Source: Aedoeadaptatus coxii (GTDB lineage: Bacteria > Bacillota > Clostridia > Tissierellales > Peptoniphilaceae). From it: a stretch of DNA of 5,371 bases. Position numbers and translations under genes: made by a program. The stretch lies in the NCBI RefSeq assembly GCF_903819215.1, contig NZ_CAIJCT010000014.1. One strand, 5' to 3'. Below, piece after piece: positions 1 through 4,513 of the stretch. Numbering within the stretch: position 1 is the stretch's first letter; every line of letters starts with the position of its first letter. Under the pieces are notes generated by a model. That model had not been told where the DNA came from, ran no database searches, and was given only the letters and a program-made list of their open reading frames with translations.

Positions 1-5
1 GATTC

Positions 6-24
6 GCCCTCTTTCCCTCCTCCT
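6..24. repeat. Possible right-hand end of a further repeat copy at the window edge
   Basis: This pyrimidine-rich stretch resembles positions 5317-5334, the right end of the repeat at the other side of the window (gccc, then tttccctc, then a tc-rich tail, with a 2-nt insertion here). It may be the tail of another repeat copy whose body lies left of the window. The match is short and low in complexity, so chance is possible. Positions 25-64 that follow show nothing recognisable. Confidence 0.25.
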
Positions 25-64
25 AAAACCTCCTTCCTTTCCACCCTAACGCTTTTTAGATGTC

Positions 65-84
65 TAAACGGCTAACGCCGTTTA
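65..84. other. Short perfect hairpin, role unclear
   Basis: An 8-bp perfect stem (TAAACGGC / GCCGTTTA) closes a 4-nt loop. No run of T follows it on either strand, so it is not a convincing intrinsic terminator. It may be the decayed end of a gene left of the window or part of the repeat-rich intergenic DNA. Confidence 0.4.
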
Positions 85-87
85 ATT

Positions 88-172
88 CCTATTGGGCTGT
101 GTCGCGGAAAGAGACGTTTTGAGTAGGGCATTTTATTCTTATTAAAAGCCGGCCGGAAAGGGAGATGGGGCG
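88..172. repeat. Dispersed intergenic repeat, left copy (two modules)
   Basis: Two blocks recur in the same order and orientation at the right end of the window. Module A (88-121) matches 5103-5136 at 29 of 34 positions and includes the identical 16-mer TGTCGCGGAAAGAGAC. Module B (127-172) starts with GGCATTTT and ends with a 25-nt stretch (148-172) identical to 5257-5281, beginning GCCGGCCGG. Only about 5 nt separate the modules here, against about 100 nt in the right copy. A probable third module, CCTTTGCCT at 395-403, follows after an AT-rich stretch. No transposase or integrase accompanies the copies, so a non-autonomous, genome-wide intergenic repeat is more likely than insertion-sequence ends. 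Confidence 0.75.
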
Positions 173-394
173 AAAAGATTACACGGGTTGTATAAAACCG
201 AATTAAAAAGAAGCTTTCTGCGTGAATCGTTTTTAAAATTTAACCAGTAGATTTTTTCAAGAAACAATCTACCGCAAAAATAATTAGAAAAAGACTTTTT
301 GAATGAATGGTTTACTTCTGAAAGAGAAATTTTTTTCTTACTTCTTTTATAAATCTTTTTTGTGCAAAAAACAAAAAAAGAATCAACATCGGTT
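173..394. other. AT-rich segment lying between repeat modules, no supported gene
   Basis: This stretch of about 220 nt is much richer in A and T than its surroundings. It separates the 25-nt repeat core from the CCTTTGCCT module, which are only 22 nt apart in the right-hand copy, so it behaves like an insertion. It contains an inverted repeat (GTAGATT at 247-253, AATCTAC at 266-272). A minus-strand reading frame of 99 codons spans it (441-142), but it has no ribosome binding site, a lysine/phenylalanine/serine-biased composition typical of AT-rich non-coding DNA, and runs through both repeat modules, so it is not called as a gene. Confidence 0.45.
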
Positions 395-447
395 CCTTTG
401 CCTAAGAGCAGTGGGGGAAGGGAGCCTCGCAGGGCTCCCATTTCCCC
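395..447. repeat. Third repeat module followed by a strong GC-rich hairpin
   Basis: CCTTTGCCT (395-403) followed by NNGAGC is shared with 5304-5312 in the right-hand repeat copy. It is followed by a hairpin with stem GGGAGCC (420-426) / GGCTCCC (433-439) around a 6-nt loop, extended across a 2-nt bulge by GGGGAA (414-419) / TTCCCC (442-447). No U tract follows on either strand, so it is called a structured repeat end and not a terminator. Confidence 0.5.
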
Positions 448-465
448 GTGTCACTAAACTGTAAT

Positions 466-493
466 TTTACGAAAACGGGGATTCGTGTATAAT
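466..493 (+). promoter_or_regulatory. Upstream sigma-A-type promoter of the SLH gene
   Basis: A perfect -10 TATAAT (488-493) has a 4/6 -35 TTTACG (466-471) at a 16-nt spacer. Transcription would begin near 500, which is exactly where a long stem-loop begins (501-547). That coincidence supports the call. The leader from here to the start codon would be about 167 nt. Confidence 0.6.
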
Positions 494-500
494 AGGCTTA

Positions 501-547
501 TCATAGAAGATCCCGACGTAGAAGGTCGGCGTAAATTCTTCTCATGA
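501..547 (+). other. 5'-terminal stem-loop of the upstream transcript
   Basis: TCATAGAAGA (501-510) pairs with TCTTCTCATGA (537-547) through 10 bp with one bulged C. An inner stem CCGAC (513-517) / GTCGG (525-529) closes a 7-nt loop. The structure begins at the predicted transcript start of the promoter at 466-493. Stem-loops at the 5' end of an mRNA are known to slow decay (for example ompA), and that role is plausible for a surface-protein message. Confidence 0.5.
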
Positions 548-594
548 CATGGCAACGAAATCCTTACTTTACTTGAAGGTGATACGTTGCAATG
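548..594. promoter_or_regulatory. Inverted repeat bracketing the -35 box of the downstream SLH promoter
   Basis: CATGGCAACG (548-557) and CGTTGCAATG (585-594) are inverted copies matching at 9 of 10 positions, separated by 27 nt. The -35 box (573-578) lies between the arms, and the right arm ends on the TG of the extended -10. This could be a two-site operator for a regulator, with arm centres about 37 bp apart, or a long-range hairpin in RNA made from the upstream promoter. Which of the two cannot be told from sequence. Confidence 0.4.
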
Positions 595-601
595 GTATAA
601 T
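573..601 (+). promoter_or_regulatory. Main sigma-A-type promoter of the SLH gene, extended -10
   Basis: The -35 TTGAAG (573-578, 4/6) and perfect -10 TATAAT (596-601) are separated by the ideal 17 nt, and a TG one base upstream of the -10 (593-594) makes it an extended -10. The predicted start near 608 gives a leader of about 59 nt. The strength fits a highly expressed surface protein. Confidence 0.85.
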
Positions 602-607
602 GTAGTA

Positions 608-637
608 AGATTCACAGGAATATGCCTGGAAGAATCT
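608..637 (+). other. 5'-terminal stem-loop of the main SLH transcript
   Basis: AGATTC (608-613) pairs with GAATCT (632-637), and CAGG (615-618) pairs with CCTG (625-628) around a 6-nt loop. The hairpin starts at the predicted transcript start, leaving the Shine-Dalgarno site TAAGGAGGT (647-655) free. It is a candidate mRNA-stabilising leader structure. Confidence 0.5.
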
Positions 638-666
638 GAAAAATCATAAGGAGGTCGTAAGACAAG

Positions 667-2928
667 ATGAACAAGAAATTTCTTAGCCTTGTACTAGCAC
701 TAGTCATGGTACTTGGCACATTCGGAAATGTCTTTGCGGCTGCAGCTCCGGCAAAGAAAGATGAAGCTAAAAAAGAAGCTAAAACAGAAGCTCCTAAGCT
801 TACTTCTACCGAAGCAAAAACACAATGGTTGATCGACAACAAGATCGTCATTGGTAACGCAGACGCAGACGGCAAAGCAAACGGAAACATGGCCTTAACT
901 GACCCGATCCGTAGAGACCACGTAGCAAAAATGCTCGTATTCGCAATGGGCGAACAAGATTTTGCTGAAAAACTTAAAGGCGTATACCGCCCCTTCCCCG
1001 ATGTGGAACTTACAAGTATTGTAAACGGCTTTATTTCTGTAGCCGCTTCCAAAACTTCCGTTAACGGTGTTCCGATCATCGCAGGTTACGAAGACGGTAC
1101 CTTCCGCCCCACCAGAGAAGTAACTTATGCAGAACTTGCTAAGATGCTCGTAGTTGCTATCGACAAAGACCTTACCCCTGCAAAGGTTAAAGGTATGAAA
1201 TGGTACAGCGACTGGATGAAACGTGCAGTTGAACTCGGTATCCTCGATGGACTCAGTGTTGACAACCCCAACGCTAAAGCAGTTCGTAAAGATGCTTTCG
1301 CAATGATCTACAACGCATTCTTCCAACTTAAAGAAGTAAAAGCTGTTCCCGCTAACGAAATGCGCGGCGTTATCAGCGAACGCTCCAACGGCGAAAAGAT
1401 TGTCTTAAACCAAGACAAAGCTAAAGTTGAATACAAAGTTAACGATCAAACCATCTTCGTTAACCAAAGAGGCGTTGCTCAAAAATGGTTAGCAAACCGC
1501 AACGAACAAAACAACTACTATGTAGGTTCTGTAGTTCGCGTACTTGCTGACAAAAACGGCGTAGCTACCCACATCATCGAAATGGGTAACCCCGTTGTAG
1601 GTATTCAAAACAGAGCTACCGCTTGGGTAGACCTTGGTAACAAAACTTTAGAAGTAACCCAAAGCACATGGAACCCCATGAACGCTGACAAGAAAATTGT
1701 TAAAGATGTCAAACTTGACAAAGACAGCTTCACAATCGGTAAAGGTCAACCCTTCGAAGTAAACGGCAAAACCGAATTCTACGTTGCTGATTACGACAAC
1801 AACATTCTTACCAAAGTTGCCGACTACGCAGCTGCTAAGAAATTAGTTGCTGACAAGAACGACATGACTTACAACGTTTATGTTGCATACGAAAAACTTC
1901 CTGCTTCCGGCGTTCGCGAAGCTAGAGTAGTCGTATTCAACAAAGCTAACGTTGAAGCTAACACTCGTCTCGTACGTGTAGTTAAATCTGTTTCCAACCC
2001 CGATTACTTGTTACAAGTAAACGCTCCGGGCGAAAGAGAAACTGCTCTTGAAAACTTCAGCACACGTAACAACGACATGGTATGGCCCTACAACTACAAC
2101 TACAACGCATTTGACGTAGTTAAACTTGCTTACAACGGCAACAATGTTAAGGGTGAACCCAACAAAGTTATCGACTATGAAAAAGATAACATCTATAGAG
2201 TTGCTGACTTCAAATTAGTTGAAGGCGACAAAGTAACTGATAATGTTGCACGTGAAAAAGCTAACCAAGTCGTATTAGTCGACAAAGATGGCTATGGCAA
2301 GAAATACGATCTTCCCAAGGAATACAACGTATTCTTCGGTAACCAATTCGTTAAGGGTGCTCACGTACAAATCGCTACTCGCGATAAGACCGACATCATT
2401 GATGTTGTTTCTGTAGTACAACATGACCTTCGTGGTAACAACAACGGTTATGACACATTAACTCGTACCGGTGAAGTCGTTAAATTTGTAGAAAACAATG
2501 ATGTAAACGGATTAAACCGTGTATGGATTCGTGAAGAAGGAAGCAAGAGACCTGTTCTTTATGTAACGAAATTCGCTAGCAAAGATTTAAAAGAAAAATC
2601 TTATGTAGAATTTACTGTTAAAAAAGTAAACAAAGACTATGCTCCTGAAGAAATCGTTGATGTTAAAGCAGCTAAAAAACCTGCTGAAGAATTAACAGTA
2701 GCAGACAGATCTTTCCTCGAAGCTTATGTTAATTTAAAAGCTGCAGCTCCGATGCCTAATGCTGTTGTAAAAGGTCACAAATTCTTAATTGAAGAAGTTG
2801 CAAGAACCTACAATGCATTACCGCAAGAACGTAGAGCAGCTGCTGATGTAACTGAAATTAACAATTACATCAATGCATTCAATGCTTTAACAGCTGACAA
2901 ACAAGACGACATTGAATTAGTAAAATAA
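667..2928 (+). CDS. Secreted SLH-domain surface (S-layer-type) protein
   Basis: Predicted role: a structural cell-surface protein exported by Sec and held on the wall by N-terminal S-layer homology domains. Residues 1-24 form a signal peptide (MNKK, hydrophobic core, VFA cleavage site near 24-25), followed by a Lys/Glu/Ala-rich linker (28-45). Three SLH-like units follow at about 47-95, 106-167 and 168-225. The second is the clearest, with GYEDGTFRP (140-148) and TYAELAKML (153-161) in place of the classic TRAE motif; the others show RRDHVAKML and RKDAFAMI. Residues 230-670 are beta-rich, Asn/Val/Lys-rich and match no domain I recognise. Residues 675-753 are helical and carry a YNALP / FNALTADKQ pattern seen in helical modules of Gram-positive surface proteins. 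I found no cysteine in the whole protein, as is usual for S-layer proteins. The ATG is chosen for its TAAGGAGGT site 11 nt upstream and the signal peptide it begins. The gene stands alone between tandem promoters and a terminator. Codon use is strongly biased toward A- and C-ending codons, unlike the downstream genes, which fits high expression. SLH anchoring is well supported; an S-layer lattice role is inferred. Confidence 0.92.
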   Translation: MNKKFLSLVLALVMVLGTFGNVFAAAAPAKKDEAKKEAKTEAPKLTSTEAKTQWLIDNKIVIGNADADGKANGNMALTDPIRRDHVAKMLVFAMGEQDFAEKLKGVYRPFPDVELTSIVNGFISVAASKTSVNGVPIIAGYEDGTFRPTREVTYAELAKMLVVAIDKDLTPAKVKGMKWYSDWMKRAVELGILDGLSVDNPNAKAVRKDAFAMIYNAFFQLKEVKAVPANEMRGVISERSNGEKIVLNQDKAKVEYKVNDQTIFVNQRGVAQKWLANRNEQNNYYVGSVVRVLADKNGVATHIIEMGNPVVGIQNRATAWVDLGNKTLEVTQSTWNPMNADKKIVKDVKLDKDSFTIGKGQPFEVNGKTEFYVADYDNNILTKVADYAAAKKLVADKNDMTYNVYVAYEKLPASGVREARVVVFNKANVEANTRLVRVVKSVSNPDYLLQVNAPGERETALENFSTRNNDMVWPYNYNYNAFDVVKLAYNGNNVKGEPNKVIDYEKDNIYRVADFKLVEGDKVTDNVAREKANQVVLVDKDGYGKKYDLPKEYNVFFGNQFVKGAHVQIATRDKTDIIDVVSVVQHDLRGNNNGYDTLTRTGEVVKFVENNDVNGLNRVWIREEGSKRPVLYVTKFASKDLKEKSYVEFTVKKVNKDYAPEEIVDVKAAKKPAEELTVADRSFLEAYVNLKAAAPMPNAVVKGHKFLIEEVARTYNALPQERRAAADVTEINNYINAFNALTADKQDDIELVK

Positions 2929-2940
2929 TCAATTCGTACT

Positions 2941-2972
2941 AAAAACACGCGTGGAGACACGCGTGTTTTTTT
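2941..2972 (+). terminator. Strong intrinsic terminator of the SLH gene
   Basis: AAAAACACGCGTG (2941-2953) pairs perfectly with 2958-2970 around the GNRA-type tetraloop GAGA, and seven T follow the GC stem (2966-2972). It sits 12 nt after the stop codon. The A-rich left arm means it could also stop transcripts coming from the right. Confidence 0.95.
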
Positions 2973-3266
2973 GTGCGCTTTTTTTGATATCTTGCTCTTC
3001 TATTCTGTCCTCCTTATCTCTTTTCGATAGGTCGTTTCGCTTGTCTTTTACGTATCCTTGGTGGGGCTTGGATGGTCTGTCGATTTCCCGTCTGTTTTCG
3101 CTTTTTCATTCTTCCCAATGGGCTTGTTTCTGTGTTTTTCGCTCTCTTCTAAATTCTTTTTTTATTTTTTTCGTTTTCCATAGGTAAAATTTCTCTCCTC
3201 ATTCTATTACTTAAGTGAGAGGCGATGGTCGCGTACCGGTGGCGCCATGGTTTCTTAGTATTTTTT
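2973..3266. other. Pyrimidine-rich intergenic spacer, no supported gene
   Basis: This spacer of about 290 nt is strikingly rich in T and C on the + strand. The + strand frame at 2951-3187 begins inside the terminator, lacks a ribosome binding site and is Phe/Ser/Leu-rich by composition, so it is rejected. On the minus strand the best small frame (3109-3014, 31 codons, Arg/Lys-rich) has only a weak ribosome site. No good sigma-A promoter is visible for the operon at 3278: TAAAAT at 3185-3190 lacks a matching -35, and TAGTAT at 3256-3261 is weak. The 50 nt before the operon (3214-3250) is unexpectedly GC-rich, with GGCGCC and ACCGGT palindromes. Confidence 0.5.
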
Positions 3267-3277
3267 AGGAGGTTATG

Positions 3278-3481
3278 ATGAGTAAACGTAAAGCATTAAG
3301 AATGAAGTATGAAGGGGATTTGCTCCCCAATGGCAAGAAGAGTGTGCGTACCAAAACGTTTCAGGGGATTGTGCCGGAGACGGATGTGGATGCGCTGAAA
3401 AAGGTCGTAGAGGCTTTTGATTCCTTAACGAAGTCGAAGGCTTCGGCGGCGGAAGTTGTGGAAGTTATGGATTTAATCTAA
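3278..3481 (+). CDS. DUF1659 family small protein
   Basis: A 67-residue protein matching the DUF1659 pattern: a short basic N-terminus, a beta segment (KALRMKYEGD, 5-14), NGKKSVRTKTF (18-28), then a helix DVDALKKVVEAFDSL (36-50) and a hydrophobic tail. It is cytosolic by appearance, with no signal or membrane segment. The molecular function of the family is unknown; it is usually found next to DUF2922 in Bacillota, as here. ATG at 3278 is preferred over the in-frame ATG at 3275 because the AGGAGG at 3267-3272 would be only 2 nt from 3275 but 5 nt from 3278. It is the first gene of a three-gene operon. No convincing sigma-A promoter lies upstream, so a special sigma factor is possible. Confidence 0.88.
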   Translation: MSKRKALRMKYEGDLLPNGKKSVRTKTFQGIVPETDVDALKKVVEAFDSLTKSKASAAEVVEVMDLI

Positions 3482-3492
3482 GGAGGTAAAGG

Positions 3493-3711
3493 ATGAAGGA
3501 ATTGGTGCATTTAGCATTTGAAGATGAAGTAGGCAAGGAGTTTTCGATTCGTCTCGAGGATCCCGTAGCAGATATCGACAAGAATAAGGTTGAGACTGCC
3601 GCCAAGACGATTGTGGAATCCGGCGCGTTTCGCGTCAAGGGGCGTTTAAAGAAGCTTCTCGAAGCCGAGAAGATTGTCATTGATACTCAAACGATTGTGA
3701 GCTATCGCTAA
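3493..3711 (+). CDS. DUF2922 family small protein
   Basis: A 72-residue protein with the DUF2922 layout: beta strands LVHLAFEDEVGKEFSIRL (4-21), the conserved DP step (23-24), a helix DKNKVETAAKTIVESGAF (29-46), then a C-terminal strand ending in IVIDTQTIVSYR. Family function is unknown; it is predicted soluble and cytosolic. A full Shine-Dalgarno AAGGAGGT (3480-3487) overlaps the DUF1659 stop codon, and the intergenic gap is 11 nt, so the two genes are cotranscribed. Its TAA stop shares one base with the ATG of the next gene. DUF1659 and DUF2922 proteins are of similar size and secondary-structure order; whether they pair physically is not known to me. Confidence 0.88.
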   Translation: MKELVHLAFEDEVGKEFSIRLEDPVADIDKNKVETAAKTIVESGAFRVKGRLKKLLEAEKIVIDTQTIVSYR

Positions 3712-3863
3712 TGACGTTAGATGAGCTTTTGGCGATGATCGCCAACACGGGCTTTCCCATTGTGGTCGCCAGTTATTTGATTCTCCGCATGGAGGAGAAG
3801 TTGGACAAGCTGAACGATACGATTCGGGAGCTCGCGTCGATTATGGAACGCCAGTGTCATTAG
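3711..3863 (+). CDS. YvrJ family small membrane protein (holin-like layout)
   Basis: A 50-residue gene easily missed by length cut-offs. Its ATG overlaps the TAA of the DUF2922 gene by one base (TAATG) and it has no good ribosome site of its own, so translation is probably coupled. The sequence carries the YvrJ signature: NTGFPIVVASYLILRMEEKL (12-31). Residues about 8-26 form one membrane segment, followed by a charged amphipathic helix (EEKLDKLNDTIRELASI, 28-44) and a C-terminal CH. In Bacillus subtilis yvrJ lies beside the SigO sigma-factor genes; in this window a sigma-factor gene is also adjacent. The layout (short N-terminus, one membrane span, coiled-coil tail) is like that of BhlA/UviB holin-like proteins, which is the basis for proposing a membrane-permeabilising or export role. 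That role is inference; family membership is firm. Confidence 0.88.
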   Translation: MTLDELLAMIANTGFPIVVASYLILRMEEKLDKLNDTIRELASIMERQCH

Positions 3864-3890
3864 AAGGGGGCACCTTTTGCGGTGCCTTTT
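3864..3890 (+). terminator. Intrinsic terminator of the DUF1659-DUF2922-YvrJ operon
   Basis: GGCACC (3869-3874) pairs with GGTGCC (3881-3886) around a 6-nt loop, extended by G-U and A-U pairs. TTTTCTTCTATTTT follows. It starts directly after the stop codon and separates this operon from the sigma-factor promoter. Confidence 0.88.
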
Positions 3891-3903
3891 CTTCTATTTT
3901 CTA

Positions 3904-3932
3904 TTGAACATATGTTCGTATTTTGTTATAAT
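3904..3932 (+). promoter_or_regulatory. Sigma-A-type promoter of the sigma factor / amidase operon
   Basis: The -35 TTGAAC (3904-3909, 4/6) and perfect -10 TATAAT (3927-3932) lie 17 nt apart, and TG at 3924-3925 makes it an extended -10. The predicted start is near 3939. Because a LexA-type site overlaps it, this strong promoter is expected to be silent until derepressed. Confidence 0.9.
3906..3917. promoter_or_regulatory. Predicted LexA (SOS) operator over the -35 region
   Basis: GAACATATGTTC is a perfect 12-bp palindrome and matches the Bacillota LexA/DinR box core GAACNNNNGTTC at all eight fixed positions; the flanking G on the right also fits the extended consensus. It covers the last four bases of the -35 and the start of the spacer, where a bound repressor would exclude RNA polymerase. 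Fixed bases at eight positions make a chance match at precisely this place unlikely. LexA itself is not encoded in the window. Confidence 0.85.
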
Positions 3933-3961
3933 AAACCCACATGACGAAAGGGGGAGTATGT

Positions 3962-4513
3962 ATGGAACGTGATCTTATTCGGCGGGCGAAAGCTCGTGAG
4001 GGGGAAGCTGTGGCGGCTGTTGCCGTAGGCATGGAGCGGTTGATTCGCGCTACTGTGCGTAAGGTGCAGCCTTTTGCCAAGGATGAGGAGAATTTAATCG
4101 GCGAGGGTTTTCTGATTTTAATGGAATGTATTGATGATTACGACGAGTCGAAGGGTGTGCCCTTTCCTTTTTATTTTCGCAAGCGGTTCCGTTATTTTTT
4201 GTTGGATGATTTAAAGCGTTCGTTGCGTTTTAAGATGTGTCCTGTGGAGGATGCGGCGTCTTTTTTGGCGGATGATGATGTGGAGGAGGAGGCGCTGGGC
4301 GAGTCGCGGGCCCGGGAGCTTGCGGCGATGCTGGCGCTGTTAAGTCCCCAGGAGGAGCAGGTGATTCGTTTGTTTTATTACGGGTCGCTTTCTCTTTCCG
4401 AGGTGGCAGGCGTGTTGGGTTTGTCCTATCAGACGGTGGCGAATACGAAGTCGAGGGCGTTAAGGAAGTTAAGGGGTGTTTATGAAGCTGGACAAACGGT
4501 TGATTCATTTTAA
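3962..4513 (+). CDS. Sigma-70 family RNA polymerase sigma factor (regions 2 and 4)
   Basis: A 183-residue sigma factor that would redirect RNA polymerase to specific promoters. Region 2 spans about 40-90, with ENLIGEGFLILMECIDDYD followed by SKGVPFPFYFRKRFRYFLLDDLKR, matching the core-binding and -10-recognising helices. An acidic linker (98-115) follows. Region 4 spans about 118-172, with LSPQEEQVIRLFYYGSLSLSEV then a helix-turn-helix (GLSYQTVANTKSRALRKLR). Region 3 and region 1.1 are absent, so it is an alternative, small factor of the ECF-like / SigH / UviA-TcdR size class; the subgroup cannot be fixed by eye. ATG at 3962 is chosen because AAGGGGGAG (3948-3956) sits just upstream. The in-frame ATG at 3941 would be almost at the transcript start with no ribosome site. 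The promoter carries a LexA-type box, so damage-inducible expression is predicted. No anti-sigma factor is seen next to it. Its last 32 nt overlap the amidase gene. Confidence 0.92.
   Translation: MERDLIRRAKAREGEAVAAVAVGMERLIRATVRKVQPFAKDEENLIGEGFLILMECIDDYDESKGVPFPFYFRKRFRYFLLDDLKRSLRFKMCPVEDAASFLADDDVEEEALGESRARELAAMLALLSPQEEQVIRLFYYGSLSLSEVAGVLGLSYQTVANTKSRALRKLRGVYEAGQTVDSF

Noticed and set aside
142..441. Minus-strand open frame of 99 codons
   Set aside because: No ribosome site, composition set by AT-rich DNA, and it runs across two repeat modules and a hairpin.
612..1326. Two minus-strand open frames opposite the start of the SLH gene (612-1079 and 895-1326)
   Set aside because: Both are antisense to a well-supported coding region with signal peptide and SLH motifs; they follow from its codon bias.
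3046..3098. TTTACG and CTGTTTT blocks considered as a TcdR/UviA-type promoter
   Set aside because: They are not at the required spacing and lie in T-rich DNA far from the operon start.
3014..3109. Minus-strand 31-codon Arg/Lys-rich frame in the spacer
   Set aside because: Only a weak purine-rich sequence precedes the ATG and there is no promoter; composition alone explains it.
2951..3187. + strand open frame of 78 codons after the SLH gene
   Set aside because: It begins inside the terminator hairpin, has no ribosome site, and its Phe/Ser/Leu-rich product reflects pyrimidine-rich DNA.
3941..3961. Upstream in-frame ATG for the sigma factor (adds seven residues)
   Set aside because: It lies about two bases from the predicted transcript start without a ribosome site, while ATG 3962 has AAGGGGGAG at good spacing.
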